From: VAXT01 sp963728535
GTDB lineage: Bacteria > Actinomycetota > Thermoleophilia > Gaiellales > Gaiellaceae
Direction of reading: 5' to 3'
Length of the DNA: 64,000 nucleotides
NCBI GenBank assembly: GCA_963728535.1
Contig: CAVSKK010000001.1
Coordinates: forward strand, 496,001-560,000
Shown here: in pieces, positions 42,196 to 51,422 of the stretch
Position numbering within the stretch: position 1 is the stretch's first letter
How the letters are laid out: each line of letters begins with the position of its first letter
Position numbers and translations under genes: made by a program
Notes under the pieces: model-generated
What the model was told of the DNA's origin: nothing
Database searches by the model: none
The model's input: only the letters and a program-made list of their open reading frames with translations

Positions 42196-43059
42196 TCAGG
42201 ACCCGACTTTTGCGGCCCAGCGGGCGTGGAGCTTCTTCGTCTTCTTGATCTGGCTCGCGTCCGGGCCGTGGCCGTCGGCTCCCGGCACTTCGAGCACTGC
42301 CGGTATGCCCTGGAGCTTCGGATGCCCGAGGAAGACCCCGAGCTGCTCGCCCATCAGGCCCTCGCCGACGTTGTCGTGGCGGTCGACGTTCGAGCCGAGC
42401 GGCACCTTCGAGTCGTTCAGGTGCAGGGCGCGCAACCGGTCGAGTCCGATCTCCCGGTCGAGCTCGGCCAGGACGCCGTCGAGGGCCGCCTCGTCCGTCA
42501 CGTCGCAGCCGGACGCGTACAGGTGGCAGGAGTCGAGGCAGACGCCGAGCCGCGGATGGCCCTCGAGCCGCTCGAAGATCACTGCGAGCTCACCGATGGA
42601 GCGGCCGATCGTCGCGCCGGAGCCCGCGGTGTTCTCCATCAGCAGCCACGTCGTGTCGGAGCAGCGGTCGAGCACCTCCTTCATCGCCTCGCAGACGCGG
42701 TCGAGCCCGACTTCCATCCCCGCGCCGAGATGGGAGCCGATGTGGAAGACGACTCCGTCGGCCTCGATCGCGACCCCGACATCGACTGTGTTGCACATCG
42801 CAGTCACGGACTTCTCGTAGAGGTCGTCCTTCGGGCTCGCGAGGTTGACGAGGTAGAGCGCGTGGCAGATGACGCCGCCGATCCCCGCCTCCGCACGGCG
42901 CTTCTTGAACAGCTCGAAGTTCTCCGGAGGATGGTTCGTCGGCCGCCACATCCGGGGGCTCTGTGTGAAGACCTGTACCGACTCGGCCCCGATCGCTTCG
43001 GCCCGGTCGATCGCCGTGTGGATCCCGCCGGACGATGAGACGTGAGCCCCGATCAGCAC
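42196..43059 (-). CDS. nfo: Deoxyribonuclease IV (AP endonuclease)
   Basis: 287 residues from GTG 43059, which gives the family-typical start VLIGAHVSSSGGIHTAIDRA; an ATG at 43083 would add eight residues and overlap gltX. Metal-binding motifs of the three-zinc TIM barrel: VFHIGSHLGAG, LLMENTAGSGATIG, RLGVCLDSCHLYASG, RALHLNDSKVPLGS and DRHDNVGEG. It cuts 5' of abasic sites in base-excision repair. TATCGT lies 7 bases before the GTG, again favouring that start. Confidence 0.95.
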   Translation of the reverse strand: MLIGAHVSSSGGIHTAIDRAEAIGAESVQVFTQSPRMWRPTNHPPENFELFKKRRAEAGIGGVICHALYLVNLASPKDDLYEKSVTAMCNTVDVGVAIEADGVVFHIGSHLGAGMEVGLDRVCEAMKEVLDRCSDTTWLLMENTAGSGATIGRSIGELAVIFERLEGHPRLGVCLDSCHLYASGCDVTDEAALDGVLAELDREIGLDRLRALHLNDSKVPLGSNVDRHDNVGEGLMGEQLGVFLGHPKLQGIPAVLEVPGADGHGPDASQIKKTKKLHARWAAKVGS

Positions 43060-43065
43060 GACTCG

Positions 43066-43072
43066 TACGATA
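43066..43072. promoter_or_regulatory. Overlapping divergent -10 elements (TACGATA)
   Basis: TATCGT (minus, 43067-43072) is 7 bases before the nfo GTG. TACGAT (plus, 43066-43071) is 10 bases before the gltX ATG. Confidence 0.45.
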
Positions 43073-43081
43073 CGGCCGACC

Positions 43082-44341
43082 ATGCCTCCCATCGTCCGCT
43101 TCGCTCCGAGCCCGACCGGCTTCCTCCATATCGGAGGTGTCCACACGGCGCTCTTCAACTGGCTCTACGCGCGAAACGCCGGCGGCCACTTCAGGCTGCG
43201 GATCGAGAACACCGATACGAGCCGAGAGGTCGCTGAAGCCACCGAGCAGATCCAGGAGTCGCTTCGCTGGCTGGGCCTCGACTGGGACGGGGAGGTCACC
43301 TTCCAGCTCGACCGCATGGAGCACTGCCGCGTCGAGGCGAAGCGGCTGGTCGACGAGAGCAAGGCATACGAGGACGAGGGCGCAATCCGCATGCGGATGC
43401 CAGACGAGGGCGTCACCGCCTGGGATGACCTGATCCGCGGACGCATCGAGTACCCGAACGAGAAGATCGAAGACCTCGTGCTCGTTCGCGCCGACGGGCG
43501 CCCAACGTACAACTTCGCCTCGCCGGTCGAGGACTGGCTGGACGGGATCACGCACGTCCTGCGTGGCGACGACCACATCTCGAACACGCCGAAACAGATC
43601 CAGATCCTCGAGGGGCTGGGAGCTCCGCTGCCCGAGTACGGACACCTGGCGAACATTCACGGTGAGGACGGCAAGAAGCTCTCCAAGCGGCACGGCGCGG
43701 ACTCGGTCGAGGCGCTTCGCGCCGAGGGCTACATCCCCGAGGCGCTCGTCAACTTCCTCGCCCTGCTCGGCTGGAGTTACGACGACAAGACCACGATCAT
43801 GTCGCGCGAGGAAATCGTCGAGCGCTTCACCCTCGAGCGCGTGGGGGCGAGCCCGGCCGTCTTCGACTTCAAGAAGCTCGAGTGGCTGAACGGCACGTAT
43901 CTCCGCGCACTGCCGCCCGACGAATACGCCGACCGGCTCGTGAGCTATCTCCGAGACCAGGGTTACGACTGGGACGAGGAGCTCGTGCGCCGCTCGGTCC
44001 CGCTCGTCCAGGAGAAGATCGCCACTCTCGGCGAGTATTCGGGCTTCGCCGGCTTCCTCTTCCAGGACGTCGAGCCCGACGCGGCGCTTCTCGACGGGCG
44101 CGTGCTCACCGAGGCCGAGCGCGCGGTCGAGGAAGCGGACCCGTTCACCGCCGAGGCGATCGAGCAAGAGCTCCGGTCGGTTGCCGAGCAGCTCGAGCTG
44201 AAGCCGCGCGAGGCGTTCCAGCCGATCCGCGTAGCTGTGACCGGATCGAAGGTCTCGCCCGGTCTCTTCGAGAGCATCGAGCTCCTGGGCCGCGAGCAGT
44301 CGCTGGACAGGATCAGGCGCGCTCGCGAGGCATCGGCCTAG
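43082..44341 (+). CDS. gltX: Glutamate--tRNA ligase, short form
   Basis: 419 residues; most bacterial GluRS have 465-500. Class I signatures are intact: FAPSPTGFLHIGGVHTALFN (HIGH-like) and GKKLSKRHGA (KMSKS-like), with PTYNFASPVEDWLDGITHVL and GDDHISNTPKQIQI. About 45 residues are missing between LVDESKAYEDEG and AIRMRMPDEG. This is where typical GluRS carry the Cys-rich (zinc-binding) part of the connective peptide. The deletion is in frame and the protein looks functional. It may be a lineage trait. It charges tRNA-Glu, one gene for which is at 52193. Confidence 0.95.
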   Translation: MPPIVRFAPSPTGFLHIGGVHTALFNWLYARNAGGHFRLRIENTDTSREVAEATEQIQESLRWLGLDWDGEVTFQLDRMEHCRVEAKRLVDESKAYEDEGAIRMRMPDEGVTAWDDLIRGRIEYPNEKIEDLVLVRADGRPTYNFASPVEDWLDGITHVLRGDDHISNTPKQIQILEGLGAPLPEYGHLANIHGEDGKKLSKRHGADSVEALRAEGYIPEALVNFLALLGWSYDDKTTIMSREEIVERFTLERVGASPAVFDFKKLEWLNGTYLRALPPDEYADRLVSYLRDQGYDWDEELVRRSVPLVQEKIATLGEYSGFAGFLFQDVEPDAALLDGRVLTEAERAVEEADPFTAEAIEQELRSVAEQLELKPREAFQPIRVAVTGSKVSPGLFESIELLGREQSLDRIRRAREASA

Positions 44342-44615
44342 GCGCTGCCAGTGGGTCGAGCGCCCGCTGAAACTCCCGCCAGGCCTGCCGGCGAAACTTA
44401 GGCGTGGGGCTGATGGCTGTGAGGCTTGCCCTGAGGATTGCCTCGAGCCGCTTGGATGGCTCGGCCGGCTTTACCACTTCCAACGAGGAAACGGCCGATC
44501 GCTCGAACGAGGTACGCGCGGAAGACAGAAATACCCGCAAAGAGCGAGTTTTCCTCGACGCTGATGGCAAGGTCAAGTCCTCGCGGCGCGTCTATCCGTC
44601 GAAGCAAATGGGCGT
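44342..44615. other. 274-base intergenic region with a nested stem-loop, no convincing gene
   Basis: Lower GC than its surroundings. A nested structure can be drawn: CGAGGAAA (44484-44491) pairs with TTTCCTCG (44550-44557), CGCTC (44500-44504) with GAGCG (44542-44546), and GCGG (44518-44521) with CCGC (44535-44538). It lies in the leader of the response-regulator gene. Small open frames on both strands have no recognisable protein features. Confidence 0.4.
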
Positions 44616-45011
44616 ATGGACGTAGACTCAGACGCGCGTATGGGGGGCTCCATCGTGCTGATCGTTGAGGATGATCCCTCGCTCCGCCTGCTCTGCCGCG
44701 TCAACCTCGAGCTCGAGAACTACAGCGTGCTCGAGGCGGAGACCTTGGCCCAGGCGATCGTGATCGTCGGCCGCGAGCCGATCGACGTCGTGCTGCTCGA
44801 CATGCACGTCGGCGAGGACCACGGGTTCGAGCTGCTGCCGTACCTCCGCAAGTCACGCCCCGGGGCCGCCGTCTGCCTCCTCAGCGGCACCACCGAGTCC
44901 GATCCGGTTCAGGTCGAGGGTGTCCACGCGTTCATCCGCAAGCCGTTCGAGCTCGAGGATCTCACGAGCACGGTGCAGCGCCTCCTCGCACGCGAGCCCG
45001 CAAGGCCCTAG
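44616..45011 (+). CDS. Single-domain response regulator
   Basis: 131 residues, receiver only. Acidic pair in LIVEDDPSLRLLC, phospho-Asp in VVLLDMHVGEDHG, Ser/Thr in CLLSGTTESD, Lys in FIRKPFELEDL; no output domain. An ATG at 44640 (MGGSIVLIVEDDPS) is an alternative start, with TAGACT 11 bases upstream. Such stand-alone receivers act in phosphorelays or by protein contact. No kinase is nearby. Confidence 0.88.
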   Translation: MDVDSDARMGGSIVLIVEDDPSLRLLCRVNLELENYSVLEAETLAQAIVIVGREPIDVVLLDMHVGEDHGFELLPYLRKSRPGAAVCLLSGTTESDPVQVEGVHAFIRKPFELEDLTSTVQRLLAREPARP

Positions 45012-45061
45012 CAAGATATCCGGCGCAATATTCGTCGCGCGCGTGTAGATTCCCGTTCCCG

Positions 45062-46570
45062 ATGACGGTCGCAGCAGTTCGCAGCCCGGCGGAGTACGAG
45101 GAAAGGCTCCGCACCTACCTCTTCGAGCGCGCCGAAGAGGTCCGCGCCGTGCGCGTGGGCGAGAAGGAGGTCTCCGAGCGAGCCGCGATCGTCGCGGCGT
45201 ACGCCGACCTCTTCAGCCGAGAGCAGCTCGATGCGCTCCGCTCGGCCGAACAGCAAGCCGAGGGCGACGAGGCGGAGCGTCTCTATCGCCTGCGCAAGGA
45301 GTGCGAGGCCGGGGTTGCCGACCAGGAGCTCTCGGAGCGCCAGGACGCACTCGAGAACGCGATCCTCGCCGAGCGGGTCACGTTCAAGGGCGAGGAGATC
45401 CCGCTCCGGACGGCACAGGCCCGGCTCGCGGTCCTGCCGGCCTACGGCGACCGAGAGGAGCTCGGCAACGTCAACGGCGACGCGTCCGCCGGCTTCAACG
45501 AAGGACGGCGAGAGCTGATGGGCGCCGAGAACGAGCTCGCGGCCGAGCTCTCGGGGACCGTCGATCCGATCGAGCGAAACGAAGAGGAGAAGGGCATCTC
45601 GATCCGTGCGCTTGCCGAGCAGCTGCGAGTGGCAAGCGCAGAGAGCGCCGATGGGTACGGCAAGCTCCGGGACCGCTGGTTCGAGCGGTTGCTCGGCCCC
45701 GAGCGCGAAGCCGTTCCCGCCTCGTACCACATGGCGTACATGCGCCGACTCTCCCCGCTCGAGGAGACGTACACAAAGGAGCGCTCGGTCGACGTCTGCA
45801 TGGAGACCCTCTCCCGGCTCGGCTTCGACCTCGCCAACGAGGCGAGCATCCGGCTCGATCTCGACGACCGCCCGCAGAAGTCTCCGCGGGCGTGCGTGAT
45901 CGCCTCGGATGCGCCCGAAGTCGTCCACCTGATCACGAGAGCGCAGGGCGGGCTCCACGACTATCAGGCGTTCCTGCACGAGGCCGGGCACGCCCTCCAC
46001 TACGCAGGCTGCGATCCCAACCTTCCGTACACGTTCCGCAACCTGTCGCGCGATCACGCGCTGACCGAGATCTATTCGTTCATCCTGGAGGCGATCTCCC
46101 GCGAGGCCGGTTGGCACGCCGAGCACTTCGACCTCTCGGACGATGAGGCGGCGACCAATGCAGAGGCCACCACCTTCCTCGATGCCCTGCTCTATCGGCG
46201 CTATGCGGCGAAGCTCGGCTTCGAGCTCGAGTTCTGGGGCCGCTTCGACGAGGACGGCGGCACTCCGGACGGCTACTCCGAGCGACTCGGCGAGGCGACC
46301 GGTGTCCGCTACCGCCCCGATGCATACCTCGCGGACATGGACGCGGGCTTCTACTCGGCCGACTACCTGCGCGCCTGGATCCGCTCCGCGCAACTGCGCG
46401 CGTACCTCGTGTCCGAGATTGGGCCCGAGTGGTGGCGGTCACCTGAGACCGGCAAGCGGCTGCGCGCGCTCTTCAGCGAAGGAACACGCCCGTCGAGCGA
46501 GGAGATCGCCGCTCGGATCGGCTTCGATCCGCTCGACACCGCACCGCTCGTCTCCGAGCTTTCGGCGTAG
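45062..46570 (+). CDS. M3-type zinc metallopeptidase (oligoendopeptidase-like)
   Basis: 502 residues, soluble, largely helical. The HExxH zinc motif is in FLHEAGHALHYAG, and the third ligand Glu is probably in HALTEIYSFILEAI about 25 residues on. This matches the M3 (thimet/oligoendopeptidase F) fold, although the N-terminal half is divergent. It probably degrades short peptides in the cytoplasm. TAGATT is 10 bases before the ATG. The next gene is also a peptidase, and its -10 element overlaps this stop codon. Confidence 0.82.
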   Translation: MTVAAVRSPAEYEERLRTYLFERAEEVRAVRVGEKEVSERAAIVAAYADLFSREQLDALRSAEQQAEGDEAERLYRLRKECEAGVADQELSERQDALENAILAERVTFKGEEIPLRTAQARLAVLPAYGDREELGNVNGDASAGFNEGRRELMGAENELAAELSGTVDPIERNEEEKGISIRALAEQLRVASAESADGYGKLRDRWFERLLGPEREAVPASYHMAYMRRLSPLEETYTKERSVDVCMETLSRLGFDLANEASIRLDLDDRPQKSPRACVIASDAPEVVHLITRAQGGLHDYQAFLHEAGHALHYAGCDPNLPYTFRNLSRDHALTEIYSFILEAISREAGWHAEHFDLSDDEAATNAEATTFLDALLYRRYAAKLGFELEFWGRFDEDGGTPDGYSERLGEATGVRYRPDAYLADMDAGFYSADYLRAWIRSAQLRAYLVSEIGPEWWRSPETGKRLRALFSEGTRPSSEEIAARIGFDPLDTAPLVSELSA

Positions 46571-46573
46571 AGT
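46568..46573 (+). promoter_or_regulatory. Putative -10 element overlapping the preceding stop codon
   Basis: TAGAGT, 6 bases before GTG 46580; its first three bases are the stop codon of the M3 peptidase gene. It suggests a leaderless internal transcript. Confidence 0.45.
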
Positions 46574-46579
46574 CCGCGC

Positions 46580-48268
46580 GTGCCTGCGGTTGCCTTCGAC
46601 CGGTTCTATCGGTACGACGAGCTGACGTCGATCCTCGAGGCCTGGGCCAAGGAGCGACCAGACCTCTACCGGCTCGAGTCGATCGGCCGCTCCTTCGAGG
46701 ACCGGGACATCTGGCTCGCGACGATCACGAACTTCGAGTCGGGTGCCGACCTCGACAAGCCCGCCTTCCTGATCGAGGCGAACATCCACGCGCTCGAGGT
46801 GACGGGATGCACCGCCGCCCTCCACCTGATCGACAAGCTGCTGAGCGACTACGGCAGCGATCCCAAGGTGACGCGCTGCCTCGACTCCCGCGCTTTCTAC
46901 GTGATCCCGCGGCTGAACCCCGACGGCGCCGAGCTCGCCCTGGCCGACCGTCCGCACTTCGTTCGCTCGAGCGTCAGGCCCTACCCGCGCCTCGACGAGC
47001 AGGACGGGCTCTACGAGGAGGACCTGGACGGTGACGGCCGGATTCTGATGATGCGGATGCGCGACCCGAACGGTGCCTGGAAGCCACACCCGGACGAACC
47101 GCGGCTGCTGATCCGGCGCGAGCCCGACGAGGAAGCCGAGGACGGAGAGTTCTACCGAGTGCTGTGGGAGGGGAAGATCCGCAACTTCGACGGCGTCACG
47201 ATCAAGTTCGCGCCGCCGCTCGAGGGCCTCGACCTCAACCGCAACTTCCCGATGGAGTGGGCGCCGGAGGGCGAGCAGGAGGGCGCAGGCCCGTACGCGG
47301 TCTCCGAGCCGGAGACGCGCGCAATCGTCCAGGCAGTCGTCGACCGGCCGAACATCACCGGCCACATCGCCTACCACACTTTCTCGGGCGTCCATCTGCG
47401 TCCGTACGCGAGCTACGACGACGAGCACTATCCGACGTTCGACCTGCGCGCCTACAAGCTCCTCGGCGAGGAGGCGACGAAGCGAACCGGCTACCCGGCC
47501 GTCTCGGTCTTCCACGACTTCAAGTACGACCCGAAGCAGACGATCAAGGGCGGGGGCCACGATTGGTTCTACGACCACGTCGGCGTCTTCTCCTGGACGA
47601 CCGAGTTCTGGAGCCCGCAGCGGGAGGCCGGGATCGAGGACTTCCGCTTCATCGAATGGCTCCAGGATCACCCGCCGGAAGACGACCTCAAGCTTCTGCG
47701 CTGGAACGACGACGCCCTGGACGGGAAGGGCTACGTCGACTGGTATCCGTTCCAGCACGAGCAACTCGGCGAGGTCGAGCTCGGCGGCTGGGACATCATG
47801 TACTGCTGGGGCAACGTGCCGCCGCAGTTTCTCGAGCGGGAGATTGCGCCTCACTCGGACTTCGCGCTCTTCCATCTGCTCGTCTCACCGCGGCTCGAGT
47901 TGAAGTCGCTCGACGTCGAGCCGGTGGGCGAGGGCGCGTACAGGGTGCGGCTCGTTCTCCAGAACACCGGCTGGCTGCCGACGAACGTGACCAAGAAGGC
48001 AGTCGAGCGGAAAGCGGTGCGTCCGCTGGAGGTGGAGCTGACGCTGCCCGAGGGCGCGAGGCTTCTAGCGGGCGAGCGTAAGGAGGAGGCGGGCCAGCTC
48101 CAGGGCCGAGTCCATAAGCGCAGCACGCTCTGGTGGGGCAGCGACGACTCGACCGACGACCTCGCGAAGCTCGAGTGGGTGATCGAGGCTCCGGAGGGCG
48201 GAGAGCTCGGGATCGAGGCGCGGCACCAGCGGGCCGGCACGGTTCGCCAGGTCGTCCCCCTCGGCTAG
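46580..48268 (+). CDS. M14-family zinc carboxypeptidase
   Basis: 562 residues. The HxxE zinc pair is in EANIHALEVTG, the third ligand His in HIAYHTFSGVHLRPY, the substrate Asn/Arg segment in VIPRLNPDGAELAL and GLDLNRNFPMEW, and the catalytic Glu in FSWTTEFWSPQ. About 160 C-terminal residues form an added beta domain (LKSLDVEPVGEGAYRVRLVL). There is no signal peptide, so it may act in the cytoplasm. GTG start without a Shine-Dalgarno sequence. Confidence 0.9.
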   Translation: MPAVAFDRFYRYDELTSILEAWAKERPDLYRLESIGRSFEDRDIWLATITNFESGADLDKPAFLIEANIHALEVTGCTAALHLIDKLLSDYGSDPKVTRCLDSRAFYVIPRLNPDGAELALADRPHFVRSSVRPYPRLDEQDGLYEEDLDGDGRILMMRMRDPNGAWKPHPDEPRLLIRREPDEEAEDGEFYRVLWEGKIRNFDGVTIKFAPPLEGLDLNRNFPMEWAPEGEQEGAGPYAVSEPETRAIVQAVVDRPNITGHIAYHTFSGVHLRPYASYDDEHYPTFDLRAYKLLGEEATKRTGYPAVSVFHDFKYDPKQTIKGGGHDWFYDHVGVFSWTTEFWSPQREAGIEDFRFIEWLQDHPPEDDLKLLRWNDDALDGKGYVDWYPFQHEQLGEVELGGWDIMYCWGNVPPQFLEREIAPHSDFALFHLLVSPRLELKSLDVEPVGEGAYRVRLVLQNTGWLPTNVTKKAVERKAVRPLEVELTLPEGARLLAGERKEEAGQLQGRVHKRSTLWWGSDDSTDDLAKLEWVIEAPEGGELGIEARHQRAGTVRQVVPLG

Positions 48269-48368
48269 CCCGGTTTCCGGCCCAGCCGGGACCTTGCACA
48301 GCGTCCGAATGCGATGGGAGACTCCGCTCCGTAGTCGGCAACGACCCCTTCCGAAAGGACTCCTCGTC

Positions 48369-48917
48369 ATGGATCGAATCACTGCTCTTTCGCGCGGGAT
48401 GCAGCTCATGCTCCTGGGCGGCCTGCTCCTCCTGATCGACAGCTTCTTCAAGTGGCAGGAGGTGGAGGTGGAGGCGCTCGGAATCTCATCGGGAGTGAAC
48501 GCCTGGCACGGCTGGGGCGTCCTCGTCGGGCTGCTGACGATCGCGCTCCTCGTGTGGCTCGCCGTTCGCGCCTTCGCGACGGACGTCGCGTTGCCTCTGT
48601 CCGACAGCATGGCCGCGGGAGTCCTTGGCGCACTCATCGTGCTCACCACCCTGCTCAAGGTCCTCGTCGACAACGAGTTCCGCACAGCGTGGGCGTGGTT
48701 CGGTCTCCTGTTTGCGGTGCTGATCGCCGTCGGCGCTTGGCTCCAGGTGAGTGCGGGCGAGGCTGGCGCAACGAAGATGCAACCCGAGTCCGCTGCGCCG
48801 ATGCCGCCTCCCCAGGCACCGCCGAGCTCAGAACCGGCACCGCCGCCGACTCCTGCCCAGGCACCTCCGAGCTCGGAACCGGCACCGCCGCCGCCTCCTT
48901 CGACGAACGAGCCGTGA
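48369..48917 (+). CDS. Four-helix membrane protein with Pro-rich repeat tail
   Basis: 182 residues. Hydrophobic segments: MQLMLLGGLLLLIDSFF, WGVLVGLLTIALLVWLAV, AAGVLGALIVLTTLLKVLV and WAWFGLLFAVLIAVGAWL. The C-terminus is a low-complexity tail built from a duplicated 45-base unit (QAPPSSEPAPPPTPA then QAPPSSEPAPPPPPS). AAAGGA precedes the ATG. No family recognised; the size and helix spacing resemble small DUF membrane proteins of Actinobacteria. Confidence 0.75.
   Translation: MDRITALSRGMQLMLLGGLLLLIDSFFKWQEVEVEALGISSGVNAWHGWGVLVGLLTIALLVWLAVRAFATDVALPLSDSMAAGVLGALIVLTTLLKVLVDNEFRTAWAWFGLLFAVLIAVGAWLQVSAGEAGATKMQPESAAPMPPPQAPPSSEPAPPPTPAQAPPSSEPAPPPPPSTNEP
48813..48902 (+). repeat. Two tandem 45-bp units encoding Pro-rich repeats
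   Basis: Units 48813-48857 and 48858-48902 are nearly identical, starting CAGGCACC and containing GAGCTC..AACCGGCACCG; both are in frame within the membrane-protein gene. Confidence 0.85.
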
Positions 48918-48966
48918 GCGCGCCCTAGCCGCACGCGCTCACGACCCTCACTTCCTCGAGCTGTGG

Positions 48967-51228
48967 TTACTCCGCTGCGGCTTGCGCCTTCGGGGGGACA
49001 GTGACTCGCGTCCCGCCTTCGTGCGGAGACTCGATGGTGATGTTCGGAAGCGAGCGGTCGAGCCAGCGCGGGATGTACCACGACTTCTCGCCGAGGAGGG
49101 TGAGGAAGGCTGGCACGAGCGTCATGCGGATGATCAGCGCGTCCGTGAGAATCGCGACCGCGAGCAACAACCCGAATTCCTTCGGAATGCGATCGGCGCT
49201 CAGGATGAAGGCTGCGAACACGGTGCCCATGATCAGCGCGGCTGCGACGACCACACGTCCGATCGCTGCGATCCCGTGCTCCACCGCCTCACGCGTCGGC
49301 AGCCCGTGAACGTGCTCCTCGCGGATGCGGCTCATGATGAAGACCATGTAGTCCATCGAGAGCCCGAAGAGGATCGCGAAGGCAATCGGTGGGACGAAGG
49401 TCTCGATCGGCCCCGTCCTGTCGAGTCCCGTCAGCCCAAGCAGGTGACCCTCCTGCACCACGAGGCCGAGCACGCCGAAGCCGACGAATGCGGACATGAG
49501 AGTCGTGACCGCGGCCGTCGCAGAGACCACGATCGACCGGAACGCCATCGCCAGGACGATGAAGGTGACGCCGACGATGTAGAGCAGGAAGATCGGTAGC
49601 CGCTCGAAGATCCGATCGGCGATGTCCTTGAATGCGGCCGTCTGGCCGGAGACGTACGCAACCGCAGCACTGCCCTCTGTCGCCGTCGGCACGACGTTGT
49701 CTCGCAAGCGGTCGACGAGCTTGTCCGTCGCCTCGTCCTGCGGAGCGGACAACGGAGTCACGAACACGATCCCGACGGTCTTCTCGTCGTTCAGCTGCGG
49801 CTCGCGGACCGAGGCGACTCCTGTGAGACCCTGCACACCGTCATAGATCCTCTCCGGCGCCTGCGTGTCGCCGTTGACGTCCACGACGATCGGAATTGGG
49901 CCGTTGAAGCCGGGCCCGAACCCCTCGGCCAGCAGGTCGTACGCTCTTCGGCTCGTCTGTTCCTTCGGCTGCGTCCCCTGGTCGGCGGCGCCGAGCCGCA
50001 CCAAGAGCGACGTCCCGGCCAGGCCCAGGATCAGTAGCAACGCCGCCGGGAGCACGAACCGCGCATGTGCAGTCACGAACCGGCCCCAGCGCGCGATCAG
50101 CGTCTTGTCGCGGGCGGCTTCGGAGTCGTCCACCGGTCGCAGGAACGGCACCTTCAGCCGGTCGATCTTGTGACCCAGGAGCCTCAGGACGGAGAGCAAG
50201 AGCGAGTTGGCGATGAGCACGGTGGTCACGACGCCGAGCGCGCTACCGATCCCGAGCTTGGTCACGAAATCCAGGCCGAAGAAGGCGAGGCCCGACACGG
50301 AGATCGCGACCGTAACCCCCGCGAAGAGCACTGCGCGCCCCGCGGACGAGCCGGCCTCGGCGGCGGCGTCCACAGGTGAGAGGCCCTCGTGCAGGAGTTG
50401 TCTGAAGCGGGTGACGATGAAGAGCGAGTAGTCGATGCCCACACCCAGTCCGATCATCGAGACGAGGATGGGCGTGATCGTGTTGATGTCGGTGAACCCG
50501 GCCAGGATGAACAGCAGCAGGAAGGCGGTCGCGAGCGCGGTGACGGCCAGCATGATCGGGATGAACATCGCGACGAAGGTGCGGAAGACGAAGAGGAGGA
50601 CGAGGATCGCCGCAAGCAGACCGAGTGCCTCCGACGTCCCTTGCTCGACGGGCGGGAACTCGGCTTCGCCGTTGAATTCCACCGTTACGCCGGCGGGCTC
50701 GACCGCCTCGCGGACGGCGTCCTGGACGGCGACGACCTCGTCGCGGTCCTCGGTCTCGATCGTCTCGTTGAACTGCGCTTCTGCGTAGGCGATCCGGCCG
50801 TCGTCGGAGAACGTGTCCTTGTTGAAGGGGTTGGCGACGCTCTCCAGGCCGGCCTTGTCGGCCGTGGGCTTGAACTCGGGCGACCTCAGGCGCGCGATGG
50901 CTTCCTGAATCGCGGCCTTGCGCTCCGGCGTGTCGAGTCGTTGGCCCTCCGGTGCGGCGAAGACGATGTTCAGGACAGCGCCCTGCTCGGAGGCGAACTC
51001 GGCCTTGATCAGGTCGGTCGCCTTCTGCGTCTCAGAGCCCGGAATCGAGAACTCGTCCTTCAGCGAGCCCCCGATCGTTGCGACGAGGAGGATCAGGCCA
51101 GCGACGATCCCCACCCAGGCGAAGACCACGCGCCATGGATGAGTCGCGCAGGCACGCGCCCAGCGCGCGAGCGAGCCGGTCGAGAGACGTTCGTGCGCGG
51201 CTGTTCGTGTCCGATCAGGCTCTGTCAT
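48967..51228 (-). CDS. MMPL/RND-family membrane transporter
   Basis: 753 residues, two similar halves each with one helix, a periplasmic loop and five helices. The RND signatures are GLGVGIDYSLFIVTRFRQ in the first half and LFGLSMDYMVFIMSRIREEH in the second, with the proton-relay Asp in GIDY/SMDY. ATG start with GGGGAGAAC upstream. MmpL proteins export lipids, siderophores or hydrophobic compounds; the substrate here is unknown. Adjacent genes give no lipid-synthesis context. Confidence 0.93.
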   Translation of the reverse strand: MTEPDRTRTAAHERLSTGSLARWARACATHPWRVVFAWVGIVAGLILLVATIGGSLKDEFSIPGSETQKATDLIKAEFASEQGAVLNIVFAAPEGQRLDTPERKAAIQEAIARLRSPEFKPTADKAGLESVANPFNKDTFSDDGRIAYAEAQFNETIETEDRDEVVAVQDAVREAVEPAGVTVEFNGEAEFPPVEQGTSEALGLLAAILVLLFVFRTFVAMFIPIMLAVTALATAFLLLFILAGFTDINTITPILVSMIGLGVGIDYSLFIVTRFRQLLHEGLSPVDAAAEAGSSAGRAVLFAGVTVAISVSGLAFFGLDFVTKLGIGSALGVVTTVLIANSLLLSVLRLLGHKIDRLKVPFLRPVDDSEAARDKTLIARWGRFVTAHARFVLPAALLLILGLAGTSLLVRLGAADQGTQPKEQTSRRAYDLLAEGFGPGFNGPIPIVVDVNGDTQAPERIYDGVQGLTGVASVREPQLNDEKTVGIVFVTPLSAPQDEATDKLVDRLRDNVVPTATEGSAAVAYVSGQTAAFKDIADRIFERLPIFLLYIVGVTFIVLAMAFRSIVVSATAAVTTLMSAFVGFGVLGLVVQEGHLLGLTGLDRTGPIETFVPPIAFAILFGLSMDYMVFIMSRIREEHVHGLPTREAVEHGIAAIGRVVVAAALIMGTVFAAFILSADRIPKEFGLLLAVAILTDALIIRMTLVPAFLTLLGEKSWYIPRWLDRSLPNITIESPHEGGTRVTVPPKAQAAAE

Positions 51229-51422
51229 GCGTTCTCCCCTTCGTCACTGCCGATTTCCACTAGAGACGACGTACGGTCTCAGAACTCATCGGTCTAGGCG
51301 GCAACTTCTCCTCGACCGACCTGTGGCTGTTGCATCTAACGGCCCCGCTCCACCCCTCGCGAGTCCGGAAGGGAACCGAGTCGCGCTCGACCTGGCCGGT
51401 CTCGACGGGCAGGGGAGACTTC

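Noticed and set aside
44484..44557. c-di-GMP-I riboswitch
   Set aside because: The conserved GEMM core and tetraloop/receptor elements are not present.
44404..44625. 73-codon plus-strand frame before the response regulator
   Set aside because: Hydrophilic, no Shine-Dalgarno or -10 signal, codon third positions not GC-rich as in neighbouring genes; overlaps the candidate RNA structure.
48813..48902. CRISPR-like direct repeat
   Set aside because: Only two adjacent 45-bp units without spacers, in frame and encoding a Pro-rich tail.
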